Origin: Halichoerus grypus
Taxonomy: Eukaryota > Chordata > Mammalia > Carnivora > Phocidae
Length of the DNA stretch: 64,000 bases
Assembly (NCBI RefSeq): GCF_964656455.1
Contig: NC_135715.1
Coordinates: forward strand, 148,111,935-148,175,934
Direction of reading: 5' to 3'
A program made the position numbers and the translations under genes. The notes below the pieces were generated by a model that did not search any database, was not told the DNA's origin, and saw only the letters and a program-made list of their open reading frames with translations. Of this stretch, positions 1-35,860 are shown in pieces; within the stretch, counting starts at the first letter, position 1, and each line of letters begins with the position of its first letter.

Positions 1-139
1 TGGCAATTATCATTATTTTTGAAATAAATTTTTTTTCACTAAAAAGAAAATTGGAAGGGAGATACACTAGAAAATAGATATTGGGGTTCTCATAGAACAG
101 TAATGATGACATGTGCATATTAGTTAGCTTAAAATATTT

Positions 140-300
140 TCAATATGTTATTTTATTTAATCTTTAATTCTGTGTGACATAATTTATCACTAGTCACATA
201 TTTTACAGATAGAAAACTGAGTACTGGAGAAGTTAAGTAATTTGCTAATATTCATACAACATCAATCTAAGCTATACCCTGAACACAAGTCTTGTAATTC
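140..300 (-). repeat. MIR relic
   Basis: Reads 'tattttacagatagaaaact', 'gagaagttaagtaatttgct', the antisense MIR order. Strongly diverged. Confidence 0.55.
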
Positions 301-1138
301 CAATTTTGTTTTCATGATTATACACAATGCCTTCTGCCCGTAGGACATTTATAAAACCTATTCTTCCATTAAATACATTGGCAGAATGCATAACATTAAA
401 CTTTAAAATAAAGTATCTTGATGTCAAACATCACGTTATATTAACAAAGTCTTCTCAAGGGTAAAGTGAGTTAGTTAACTATATTTATATAGAAATAACA
501 GACTTCAGCTTCAAATTTTTATCTGGTATAGTTTTTAGACGTGCATATCCAATTGGACTTCTTACTCCTGATTTCACTTAAAAAACTCATCTATAAGCCA
601 CTATGATAAAAAGAACTTAAAACATGCTTCAGGAAAGCATTTTTATGAAGGGCATTGCTGATATAAACAAACAATAAATTTTCCAAGAATATATTAAAAA
701 TATATTACAGCCTGCAATTTGTACATTAAACACAATATCCTTATATCTAAATGTAAGCTTTAGAATCTCTTGCTCTGTAGCTTCATGATGAAACTTCTCA
801 TCTCTTTGCTCTAGAGAAAGTCACTCTAAAGTGGTAGGCCATTGGCCAGTTTTTTTATGTTGCTAAATCTATCCCAGTGTGTTTCCTCACCTAGTGACAT
901 TAGAGTGGAACATACACAAGATTAAGCAATCCGGATACACATGTGCAAACAATGCAGGGAATTTTAGGATTTTGGAAATTACCCTAAAACACACACGTAA
1001 AACACATAGGAGAGTGTTGTTTATTGGCCCACTGAGTGAAAATTCCTTCCCTTCCGTGATTTCTACTGAAATCTAGTTACTAATCTATCTAGTTACTACT
1101 AGATAACTTAATCTTTAAAAAACCACTTTATGTACACC

Positions 1139-1157
1139 ATATATATATATATATATA
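1139..1157. repeat. (AT)n microsatellite
   Basis: About nine AT units. Confidence 0.9.
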
Positions 1158-1420
1158 CCCCTCCACAAATCCATATCCAAAACTGTAGTATGGATACTAT
1201 AAACATTATGAAAGCAGATAATTTTAAATACTTGAAAATATGCTTTTATTTATGCAGATACTTTAAATATAGCTCACATATGCATATAATTTGCATAAAA
1301 TATATACACTTATATAAGTAAATTTTAGTTTGTGTTTTAAAATATGGCTTTTATATTATGACAGTCTCTGCGCTTATTTTTATGTAGCTTTTGATACTCA
1401 TCCTAAAAATTGTGCTTCCA

Positions 1421-1743
1421 GAAACAGACCCCAAAATACAGAGAACAAACTATGTATGGTTACCAGGGATGGAGGGTAGAGGAGCGAGAGATGGGCAAAT
1501 TGGGTAAAGGGGAGTGGGAGATACAGACTTCCAGTTATGGAATGAATAAGTCATGGGAATGAAAGGTACAGCATAAGAAAATATAGTCAATGGTATTATA
1601 ATAGGGATGTATGGTGATGGATAGTAGCTACACTCGTGGTAAGCATAGCATATAGAGTTGTCGAATCACTATGTTGTACATCTGAAACTAATGTAACATT
1701 TTGTGTCACCTACACTTCAGTAAAAAAAACTTAAAAGAGAAAC
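1421..1743 (+). mobile_element. L1 3' UTR end (L1MA-like), 5' truncated
   Basis: Sense-strand L1 3' end with the typical GGTTACCAGGG segment, the phrase ATGTTGTACATCTGAAACTA and a short A-rich tail. It is flanked by a perfect 14-bp duplication AAATTGTGCTTCCA (1407-1420 and 1744-1757), so both ends are defined. Confidence 0.85.
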
Positions 1744-2262
1744 AAATTGTGCTTCCAAAGGGATTATAAGGAAACAACTTATAAATATTTGCTGAGATAC
1801 TGAGGACCTGGTAGAGTCCTTTAAAAAAAAAAAAGTCTCATGTTAAGAAACTTTAACATTACATAGGGGATGTACAATTCATTTTCCCCGGTTTAATTAA
1901 CTATTTAAAGTCACCTGATCCCAAATATATAATTTAATTAAAATTTTTCTGTTTTCATGCCTTGTGTTTCTAACTACATCTGTAGTTAGTTGCTTTGATT
2001 GATTTTTTAAATTTGATTGAGTAAATGTCACATGGTCATAAACCCTTAAGTCCCACCAGCAGGAGGACTCTAGCCATAAAATGAGGTGAAGATATGTATA
2101 ACATATATAAATAATTGAAGCAAAGACATGTATTCCTCCTTTATAACTTGGGAAAGATTGAGATGTATTTACCTTTATAGATTGGAATATAGATACATAT
2201 ACTCTCTAGATGCCAGACCTTAAAATATATATATGAGTATTTATACACATTTACATATATCA

Positions 2263-2294
2263 GGACCCCCCACCCCCTACCTCCCACCACCACC
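2263..2294 (-). promoter_or_regulatory. G-rich tract just downstream of the TM2-exon donor
   Basis: On the transcribed (minus) strand there are three runs of at least three G plus several GG pairs, 63-95 nt after the donor site. G-runs near donors often act as intronic splicing enhancers. Function here is inference only. Confidence 0.35.
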
Positions 2295-2333
2295 TTTCAC
2301 TCACATTTCTTTCCCTCTAACCTCTTGAACCTA

Positions 2334-27032
<24,699 letters not shown>

Positions 27033-27074
27033 CATTGAACCCAAAATGAAATATGCTATACAATATAAATCAAA
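27033..27074 (-). other. CALCRL: CALCRL 5' UTR portion of the start-codon exon
   Basis: On the minus strand an acceptor TTTCATTTTCTCTGCAG is followed by 42 nt of leader up to the canonical ATG. It contains one extra in-frame ATG immediately before the start. There is no in-frame stop within these 42 nt. Exon limits are inferred from splice-site consensus only. Confidence 0.75.
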
Positions 27075-27218
27075 CTGCAGAGAAAATGAAATAAATATAA
27101 GTAATCAATATTTATGAAATATAGATGGTACTCAATGGTAAATTTTTTAAAACTATACAATAATTTTGCTTTAAGGATTTGATTAATAGTTTTACATATT
27201 GCAAATGTTAAGAACATT

Positions 27219-27401
27219 GGATGCTTGGGTGGCTCAGTCAGTTAAGCATCTGCCTTTGGCTCAGGTCTCACGTCATGATCCCAGGGTCCTGGGATCCAGC
27301 CTCTCAGCGGGTGTCTGCTTCTCCCTCTCCTTTTGCCCCTCCCCCTGCTTGTGCTCTCTCTCTCTCTCTCAAATAAATAAATAAAATCTTAAAAAAAAAT
27401 C
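27219..27401 (+). mobile_element. CAN-SINE, antisense to CALCRL, 145 bp upstream of the start-codon exon
   Basis: Plus copy with a shortened middle; flanks TTAAGAACATT and TTAAGAGCATT (27208-27218, 27402-27412). Confidence 0.92.
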
Positions 27402-28576
27402 TTAAGAGCATTATGGCTTAAAGTACTAAAGAGCCTAAATACATGTTAGTCTTACAAACAGGAAAGCTTCTTACATATATATTTTTAAGTAATAAGAAAA
27501 CATCTTGTTTTCTTTGCCTTTACCAAAATTGGAATAAAATGATTAAAGTATCAAAATAAAGAGCTTCACAAGAACATACAAGCACAAATTTTGATAGTGT
27601 ATTTTCCTATAAAGCTCACCTTTATTTCCTATAAACATGAATCTCATTTTTAATTTTCTGACTCTTCAATAATTTAAGGGGGAAAATTGTTCTCAGGCCA
27701 ATTTCTTGAGAATCAACAACCATATGTCATAAAAATGGCCTTATAATTTAATAGAAATTCATCATTTAATCAGGAAATAAGAGATTCCCTAAGTCATCTG
27801 TTATTAAAATAAGGTTACAGGAAATGGACAATACCACATAAAGTATTTCTGTTAAATATTTCTGAAGGTAGATACAATTCTGAGCTAATGAAAATGGCCT
27901 CTAAAACAATGCCCCTAACTTCTTAATTCTTAGAGACAAACATTGCTGGACTGGCTTACTCACTATAAGGCCCATGAGCAACCTACTCTGACAGTATTTT
28001 TATGAGATATAAATTATCATGGTATAGTCATAATGTATTTATTTAACTGAATGTGTAAGAAGTATTTTTCAAGGCAAGGGAGATTTTAAAAATCCGATCA
28101 ATAGATATTTGCCAGAAAACTATGAACTTAGATTTAACTTTGTTAAGAAAGTTGTCATGATTTTTATTATAGTGCCAATATTAGGGCCAAAGAATTATAA
28201 AAGCCATTTCCACATATTATACTTATTATTTTTATTATCACATGCAACGAGAGCACACCAATTTCTAGAACATAGAATCTATATCATTGCTTGCCCTCAC
28301 CAATGACTCACCCAGACACAGCTTTTCTTTTTAACTGTAGCAATCTTCCAAATACTGTTTTCTCTTCTATCAGCTATACTGAGTTTTTATTATTAGTTGA
28401 TCTAAAAAAATATATAACCAAAAAATCAGGAGGCATTGTATTAATTTTAGATATTAAAAAACATGTAACAGAATGAAAACAATGAATCAGAATTTTTGCA
28501 GTTTAGTAATTAATGCATTGATATTTTAGTTTTTATTACATTTTACCATGAGAAAATCTAATTTTCCAATACTTAC

Positions 28577-28666
28577 ATACACAATTGTCTCCAGACTCAA
28601 TCACATTTTCCCTCGGATCATATTGGATGTTGTCTCGAAGAATTTCTTAAATCCAAGGGTCATGAC
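28577..28666 (-). other. CALCRL: Probable CALCRL 5' UTR exon with an upstream ORF
   Basis: On the minus strand an acceptor TCAATCAATATTTCAG precedes about 90 nt that end at TAT|GTAAGT, a strong donor; a second possible donor TGT|GTATGT lies 4 nt earlier in the transcript. The segment is not part of a recognisable repeat and lies 1.5 kb upstream of the start-codon exon. It holds a 20-codon ORF (28663-28601) ending in TGA. I infer a leader exon from position, splice sites and more normal base composition; no transcript was seen. Confidence 0.55.
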
Positions 28667-28974
28667 CTGAAATATTGATTGAGGTAATAATTTAATGTTA
28701 TCTCAATGAGCCAACAAAATTTCCATGGTAAATTGAAATTTTCAAAGAAAATACCACTATTAAAATATTTTTATTAAGCTATTCCAATCTTTAAAAATCT
28801 CTTTTGCTTACAATATACTTGAATTTTTTCACAAATATTTGTTGTTTTCCATTATTTGGAGAAACTTAAATTAATTTCCATTCATCCAAGTAGTAGTTAA
28901 GATATTGAAATTTTAAACTACAGTTTAATTTTCCTTTGAATGACTTTCTTTAATAACGTCTTGGAGTGTGTTAA

Positions 28975-29095
28975 TAGTCTTAGTTACATATATCCATTCT
29001 CAAAGCCAGAAACCATATCTGATTGATCCATGTATCTTTGGTGACTGGCAGTTAACTTACCTTGGCTGTATAAATGAATGAGTAAATGAATGAAA
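28975..29095 (+). repeat. L2 3' end
   Basis: 'aaaccatatctgattgatcc', 'atgtatctttggtgactggc' and an (AATG)-rich end 'aaatgaatgagtaaatgaat' fit the L2 3' terminus. Confidence 0.6.
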
Positions 29096-30524
29096 AAAAT
29101 AAACCAATAAACTACTTTAGGATTTTAAACTTACAATCAAGAAAAAATAATCATAACTATTAAATAACTGCCTTTTCTTCTATTTGAAGGCTTTGATAGT
29201 GTTGGAATCTATACTATACTGACAATGAAAATTGGAAAAGAAAAGTTCTTATACCAGCAATTTTACTTTCTTAAAAAAATAATGTCCTGAAAAATATTTA
29301 TTTTTCAAGTTCTGTGTTGTTTGGGTATTGAATAAACAATAGTTTACTGACTTTGGAAGTCTTTATAAAGGTTAAGCCAAACTTAAAGCATTGGTAGTTC
29401 ACATTTCTCTGTATAAATACACAAATAAGAATGTAAAGAAATATTATTCTATTTGGAAATCAGATAGATTTTTTTTTATGAAACAATGCTTTGATGATTT
29501 ACACATGAGTCAGGATTAAACTAACTATAATATGTACCTGGGCTCAAAAACTGAAGGGAAAAGTCCTTCAAAAACATGTTTGGAGTTTTGCCAAACCCAG
29601 TATATTTGAAAAACATCTCACCCAACACTAGCAGTTATTTGTGTTGCTTATCTAATCAGAGGCTTTAAAATCAGAGTTCCAAAAAGTATGTTAGTGAAAT
29701 ACCTTTTAGTGTTTACTAGATTATTCTGGCACTTGTAATTTAAGAAGACTTTATCCATTTCACGAAATATTTACCAATGCAAATAATTCCACTTTTATAA
29801 CTTCCTTCTTTACCCTATTCCTTAGTGATCTGGAAAATGTGTTACTAGTAACAAGGTTGTTTTTTGCACTGTGTAAACTTGTAGCACTCCTAATCAAGGG
29901 GCGGGTCTATAGCCCTGGTTTTATCAAGGATGCAGCAGCAAGTTTGGGTGGCAGTTTTTCAAACACCTGGTGGACACCTGTACTCTCCATGAAGTCTAAC
30001 AATGACCATTTCAGGTGATGATCTAAGTCATTTGAGTCATCCACCTGGAAAAGGACCTATCAAATTTTCTTGCCAGCAGACACGTGTGGTGAGTGGTAGG
30101 TAGCTAGGAATCGCCACTTTCACCGAATGTTCTGAAGTTCAATAATGCAGGGCTCATGACTGGGCATGTAGATAACACCACTGAAGACATATCTGAAGGT
30201 CACTTTAGACGGACTTGGTAGATGTAATGGCATGATTGTTATCAGAGGTAGGTTTAAGTGTATTCCTCAGTTTAGCTCAGTGGTTCTTTGCATGCTCCCT
30301 CTAATATGTTCATTCAGCAAGTGGTTCTCTTTTCTATATTTAGCTTATTCCAAATTTATCTTTGCTAAAATACATTTGATATTAACTGACTAAAGCTGTT
30401 AGGCAAATCATTGTAAATCTGTTTCAGGTCTTGTTAAATTATTTACTGACAAATGAGTTGCATGGTGCCTTGTGAGATACGGTAGTTTCCATAATTCTAA
30501 AGAGAGATAAAATACGCAATGCAG

Positions 30525-30674
30525 GGGCGCCTGGGTGGCTCAGTTGGTTAAGCGACTGCCTTCGGCTCAGGTCATGATCCCAGGATCCTGGGATCGAGTC
30601 CCACATCAGGCTCCCCCTGCTCTGCAGGGAGCCTGCTTCTCTCTCTGCCTCTGCCTGCCACTCCCCCTGCTCGT

Positions 30675-30709
<35 letters not shown>

Positions 30710-30740
30710 AATAAATAAATAAAATCTTTAAAAAAAAAAA
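30525..30740 (+). mobile_element. CAN-SINE with long (CT)n
   Basis: Plus copy with a (CT) run of about 17 units at 30675-30706 and an exact 15-bp duplication AAATACGCAATGCAG on both sides (second copy 30741-30755). Confidence 0.95.
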
Positions 30741-31815
30741 AAATACGCAATGCAGAGTCAAGTTAAATGACTAAATCTGCCAGTGGGTTTTTTCGAGTGT
30801 CCTTAGGTTTGTCTAGTAGGAAAAGGGCTTATTCAAAACTAAGAAAGCTCTAATTTAAACTCTTAAGTGAGTTTGTAATCATAATGGTACTAATAGTAGT
30901 TACTGGCATTTTCTCTAACTGCTAGCCTCATGGATCCTATCAGTACTGTTTTATTCTCACTTTTCAAAATTATACAAAGTGGAAGATTTGGTTCTACTAC
31001 TAGAAACAAAATAATTTTCTTTACTGTACACATGGAATAAAAAAAGTAGTTTATTTCTAAATAGTCTTCATTCTTCTTGTCCAAAGAATCACCAACATAA
31101 GGTAAAAATGATTTATTTCATCACAGAAAGAACTTTGAAGATGAATGTTGTAAAACCTCAAAGAACTTTGGAAATATAGCTTCCTAGTCACTTAGGACTT
31201 TATGTAATCTCATTCTGGTTTCATTTCCTAAAATTACCATTGATCTCTACCACAAAACACTTTTCATAGAGCTACATTTCCAAGTCCAAAACTTTTAACC
31301 AATCTTTTTTGCTTTCTTCAGTGTAAAAGCATGATTTATTCTGCATTAAAAAATTATAAATCAGTGTGACCTAATCAATACTAAGTTATCAGAACACAAA
31401 AACCTAAATCCTGTAAATGCATAGCAGTGCCTTGCAAACTTGCTTCTTATTTTCTCAAAATTTTATTATTCCTGTACACACTTTTCATTAATGTGTTTTT
31501 CTTTATAACAGTTCTTAGTTTTAGTTGAGTTACCTAACCCTGATACTAAAAGTATATGTTTGTGCCAAGATTAAGGAAAAAAAAACTTTTAACTTCTACT
31601 CCTCCATTTCCAAAATATCTTGGATTTCTATGGGCCCTATGCCATATTCTCTTCTCCCCTTACTTATCCAGTCACTATAAAGTGGGCTAACAGAAGCATT
31701 TCCCATACATACCTCATTTACCATGAAGTGTCCTGAACCTTTGTATGAGCAAAGTGAGGATTTTCTATTTAGTACATGCCTTTCCCTTGTGGCAAATTCA
31801 ACATGCTACATTTCT

Positions 31816-31929
31816 TTTTTTGTAATTTGAATTCAGTTAATTAACATATAATGTATCACCCAGTGACCCCATCCCCTCCAACAACCCTCAGTTTGTTTCC
31901 TATGATTAAGAGTCTCTTACGGTTTATCT
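31816..31929 (-). mobile_element. Very short L1 3' end (114 bp), internally deleted
   Basis: Antisense fragments of the L1 3' UTR ('acatataatgtatcacccag', 'caaccctcagtttgtttcct') are joined with most of the intervening segment missing compared with 24.7 kb or 55.4 kb. Flanked by an exact 14-bp duplication CATGCTACATTTCT (31802-31815 and 31930-31943). Confidence 0.85.
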
Positions 31930-32227
31930 CATGCTACATTTCTCAATCAAAATAGGGAATAAGCACTCTTCTCCAAACCCAGTTTTTCACACTTGGATGG
32001 CAAATGGAAACTTCTTTCTGTCATTCTACTGTGTAGAAGAGATTGTGCCACTGAGTAAAAATGTCAAAGTACAAGATCCCGGTTACCTCTTATTTTCTCC
32101 TCACTGCTTTTCTTTCTTTCTTTCTTTTTTTTTTTTTTTGTCAAAATCCTAAGTCTTTCTGCTAGAATTATTCTTGCAAATTATTGTCTTTACTTCCAAT
32201 AAAATCTTTAAGAAATACATGCCAGGT

Positions 32228-32415
32228 GGGGTGCCTGGGTGGTTCAGTCAGTTGGGTGTCTGCCTTCGGCTCAGGTTATGAGCCCAGGGTCCTGGGATTG
32301 AGCCCCACATGGGGCTTTCTGCCCAGAGGGGAGTCTGCTTCTCCCTCTCCCTCTGCCCCTCACCTCCCCACTCGTTCTCTCTCAAATAAATAAATAAAAT
32401 CTTAAAAAAAAAAAA
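32228..32415 (+). mobile_element. CAN-SINE
   Basis: Plus copy; flanks AAATACATGCCAGGT (32213-32227) and AAATACATACCAGGT (32416-32430). Confidence 0.93.
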
Positions 32416-32650
32416 AAATACATACCAGGTTAAGGTTTTAACTCCCTACCCCCATCCTGGCCTGGAATGTCCTTAACACTTTTAATACATGAAGCAGTAA
32501 AAAAAATTAAAATATAAGGACCTCTTCTTCCTAAATATCTGTTACTGATGTAAGAAACTCAAATATAAGTTTTTTTTTTAAATAACATCACTTGGGGCTT
32601 CCATAATTTTTTAGACTATTGAATGAACAGGTACCAAATCTCTGATGTGG

Positions 32651-32835
32651 CATAAACCAGTGTTCCTCAAATTGTGGGTTCATGGATCACTGGCTTCAGA
32701 ATCACTACTAGAACTTGCTGAACATGTTAGAATGTCTAGGCCCCACCACAGACCCTCTGAATCATAATCTTTGGGAGAAGAACTGGGAATCTGACTTCAA
32801 GGAAATTCTTGGCCTATTAAATTTTGTGAAACACG
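32651..32835 (+). mobile_element. hAT-Charlie non-autonomous DNA transposon relic (MER5-like)
   Basis: Reads 'agtgttcctcaaattgtggg', 'cagaatcactactagaactt', 'gccccaccacagaccctctg' and 'ctgggaatctgacttcaagg', the usual order of MER5-type elements. The right terminal repeat is decayed. Confidence 0.55.
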
Positions 32836-32916
32836 ACATAAATACAACAGCCTAACTGGACCATGCTGAAACCTGGACACACTTCCTCTGTCTCTAGGTA
32901 CTGCCAGACTATTTTA

Positions 32917-33102
32917 TTTTATACTTTTAAAGATTTATTTATTTATTTGAGAGAGGTGGGGAGGGGCAGAGGGAGAGGGAGAGAGAGAATCCTTAAGCAG
33001 ACTCCCGGCTGAGTGCAGATCCTGAACACAGGGCTAGATCCCAGGACCTTGATGTGAAATCAGGAGCTGGTTGCTTAACCGACTGAGCCAGCCAGTGCCC
33101 CT
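32917..33102 (-). mobile_element. CAN-SINE, older
   Basis: Minus copy; exact duplication TGCCAGACTATTTTA at 32902-32916 and 33103-33117. Confidence 0.93.
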
Positions 33103-33131
33103 TGCCAGACTATTTTAAAAATAACAACTAA

Positions 33132-33455
33132 GGGGGAACCTGGCTGGCTCAGTCGGAGGAGCCTGTGATTCTTGATCTCGAAGTCATAAGTTCAATCCCC
33201 ATGGGGCGCCTGGGTAGCTCAGTCTGTTAAGCGGCTGCCTTCAGCTTGGGTCCTGATCCCTCTGATCGAGGCCTGTGTCAGGCTCCCTGCTCAGTGGAGA
33301 GTCTGCTTCTCCCTCTCCCTCTGCCTGCCTCTCTGCCTACTTGTGCTCTCTCTCTATCTCTCTGTCAAATAAATAAAATCTTTAAAAAAAAAAAAAAGTA
33401 AGTTCAAGCCCCACGTTGGAAGTAGAGGTTACTTCAAAAAATAAATAAATAAATA
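33132..33455 (+). mobile_element. Old tRNA-Lys-like SINE, split by a younger CAN-SINE
   Basis: The left part (33132-33201) and right part (33399-33455) together read as a tRNA-Lys-like head (GGCTGGCTCAGTCGGAGGAG, then TTCAAGCCCCACGTTGG) followed by an (AAAT)n tail. The interrupted segment is the younger copy at 33202-33398. Confidence 0.85.
33202..33398 (+). mobile_element. CAN-SINE nested inside an older SINE
   Basis: Plus copy from GGGGCGCCTGGGTAGCTCAG to a poly(A). Duplication TAAGTTCAATCCCCA (33187-33201) and TAAGTTCAAGCCCCA (33399-33413) is made from the host SINE. Confidence 0.93.
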
Positions 33456-33589
33456 ATAATGACTATCAAGTATAAATCAAGCAAAATATTCTACCGTGTT
33501 CCCAGGCATAAGAAATGTCTCAGAACTCCCAGAGCAAATTATTCAAATATCTATTTTAAAATGTATCCTGTAATGTTGCAATTATTTTT

Positions 33590-33715
33590 GTGTGTGTCTG
33601 TTTATGCCACTAGATTGTGAGCACAGTAAAAATAGGACATGCATTGTAGCTACCTCTATAACTCCAAACCCTAGGCATAAAGAGAATAAATAGAAAGTGT
33701 GTTTTGAATGGATTA
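33590..33715 (+). repeat. L2 3' end
   Basis: 'ccactagattgtgagcacag', 'ctctataactccaaacccta' and 'gtgttttgaatggat' follow the L2 3' end. Confidence 0.65.
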
Positions 33716-33779
33716 CTTACAAAATGAATTTAATTAAGTTGAAGAAACTGGTGTTTGAGGGTGCTCTTAGCCCTATGAA

Positions 33780-33935
33780 GCACATTATAATTTCTGACAC
33801 CTTAAAAAAAAAATCATTGACTAGATTCTACTCTAGGAAATTTGGATTCAGTTTATCATTTGCGGCCTAGGGATAAGCATTTTTTCCAAGTTTCTAAGGT
33901 GATTCTAGTATACAGCTAAAGTTGAGAACCAGTGG
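33780..33935 (+). mobile_element. MER5A-like DNA transposon relic
   Basis: The right end reads 'ggtgattctagtatacagct' followed by 'aaagttgagaaccagtgg', the characteristic 3' end of MER5A. The left part is worn. Confidence 0.6.
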
Positions 33936-33956
33936 TACAGATAAAAGAATTCTGTG

Positions 33957-34520
33957 GTAGGTGGAATAATAAGCCCCCAAGTATTTCCATGCCCTAATCC
34001 CCAGAATCTGTCATTTCAAGATTATGGACCTTAAAATAGGAAGAGTATCCTAGATTACCATGAAGTATTCTGGTAGGCTAAACTAATCATTTGAGCCCTT
34101 CAAAGTAGAAGAGGAAGGTTGAATAGTCAGCCACAGAGGTGCAACAGAAGAAAAGGAAGCAGAAGAGATACGGCACAGTTGACAGCTTTATGAGGGAGCC
34201 CACGTACAAGGACTGGAAAGAAGCCTCTAGGAGATAAAGGTGGCTCTCAAATTAATAGCCAGCAAAGAAATGGGGACCCCAGCTCTACAATCTCAAGGAA
34301 TTGAATTCTGCCAACAACCTGAATGAATCAGGAAGTAGATCTCTCCTAGAGCCTCCAGGACAGAATTCCTTGATTTTGGCCTTGTAAGACTTGAAATAGA
34401 GAAACTAGCCAAGCCCGTAGGACTCCTGACCCATAGAGCTGTGACACGATAAATGTGTGGTTTTTTTTGAAGCTACTACATTTGTGGCAGTTTGTTACAG
34501 CCATAATAGAAAATTAACTG
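33957..34520 (+). mobile_element. MaLR LTR (MLT1C/D-like), diverged
   Basis: Starts with 'gaataataagcccccaagta' and 'ccctaatccccagaatctgt', carries 'gattttggccttgtaagact', and ends with 'gtggcagtttgttacagc' and 'aatagaaaattaac'. This matches the layout of old MLT1 LTRs. It is heavily mutated and has no internal part. Confidence 0.75.
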
Positions 34521-34794
34521 CAAATCTTCACCTGATCAAAAATTACATCTTCCCATCAAATATAAGTGGTAACTTTTGGCTTCACAACTGGCCAGTCATT
34601 CCTCCTAACTTTAGAACACATTTATCATAGTGCAAGGCAATCACATTAGCTGAATTTCTTCCAGATGTTCCTAAATTGTTAGGTGATTTTAAGAAAATCA
34701 TTTCAACTCTTTTCTGCTTGGCTTACCCAACTAGAAAATGCGCACTTAATCTTTAGCTCCCTTTTCTATATTGCAGACTTATTGAAAGATATGT

Positions 34795-35010
34795 GCTGGA
34801 GTCAGAGAGGCATAGCTTCAAACTCCAGTTCTTACAACACTTAAACTCACTATTTCCTGACAAGGGAAGGAGTACGCAAATAGTGGCTTGATCAATGTCG
34901 CTTAGAATTTTTATCATAATTAATCTTGTCAGGTTCTTTTAAGTGTTAAATTACATGATAGATATAAAGAACTTATAATAAACACCCAATAAGCATTAGC
35001 TATTGCTATG
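34795..35010 (+). repeat. MIR relic
   Basis: 'gctggagtcagagaggcata', then 'caataagcattagctattgc' at the 3' end; sense MIR, diverged. Confidence 0.6.
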
Positions 35011-35059
35011 ATCTTTATTGTTCTATAATTTTAATTAGTTATGGCAATGTTAATCTCAT

Positions 35060-35190
35060 ATCTCATGTCTCATACCTATCTTAGTGACTTGGCCAAGGGC
35101 ATACAGATGCTTAGGCTGACCCTAAGCTAAGAACTCGGATTCTCCAACTCTAAATCTGAAGCCCTTTGCCCAAACTATACTGACTCAGAG
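35060..35190 (-). repeat. MIR relic
   Basis: 'gacttggccaagggcataca' and 'actcggattctccaactcta' match the antisense MIR body. Confidence 0.55.
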
Positions 35191-35744
35191 AATTGAGCCA
35201 TTTTTTTGGGTAATTAGGACTTAGAAAGTGGTGCAGGATACATTTCTGTTTTGCTTATTCAGTTATTTTGCTTAACCATCCAATTTTCACATTTCATTTC
35301 ACTTTCATTTATCAAACACATTTTTATTTTTTCTCACGCAATTTCTTCTTTTGATTCCTTTTCTTAGTAAAGTCAGGATATTTTACTTTTTTTAAACTTA
35401 CATTAGTAAGTTTCACAACTCAGACTTGCCATTCTGGTAAGGTACCAAGATAAAAATCACATGCATTTTAATTTAAGAAATACTTCTGGAAACTCAATTA
35501 GTCATCTTACCCTATTTATTGAGCATCTACTTTCACCTAGTTGTGTAGGGAGATAGAAGTGAATATAAGTTAAGATTCCTCAACAAAAATATTTATCAAG
35601 TTAGAGAACAGTAATCTTATTTTAGTGGTTTAGTTCATTACTTTTAAGCAGAGTCCGTAGGACTCATTCATAAGGTTCTAAAGAGGGATGATTTCACCAA
35701 CATTTAAGATAGGAAGTTAGTCCCCGTGCTCAGTCAATATGTTG

Positions 35745-35860
35745 TCATTCAGTGAGCTTGAGCAAGTTACATACCTTCCCAGGTATCTCATTTGTAAAAT
35801 GAAAGAGTAGAATAAGATTATTTAAGCCTTGGGTAAGTGTTCAAAATTTATGTAAAAGGC
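35745..35860 (+). repeat. MIR relic
   Basis: 'gagcttgagcaagttacata' and 'tctcatttgtaaaatgaaag' match the sense MIR core. Confidence 0.65.

Noticed and set aside
30675..30706. (CT)n tract that looks like a regular repeat array
   Set aside because: It is the ordinary pyrimidine section of a CAN-SINE; no CRISPR-like spacing exists anywhere in this eukaryotic window.
33132..33455. Possible functional tRNA-Lys gene
   Set aside because: The tRNA-like head has lost cloverleaf pairing, continues into a SINE body and is interrupted by another SINE.
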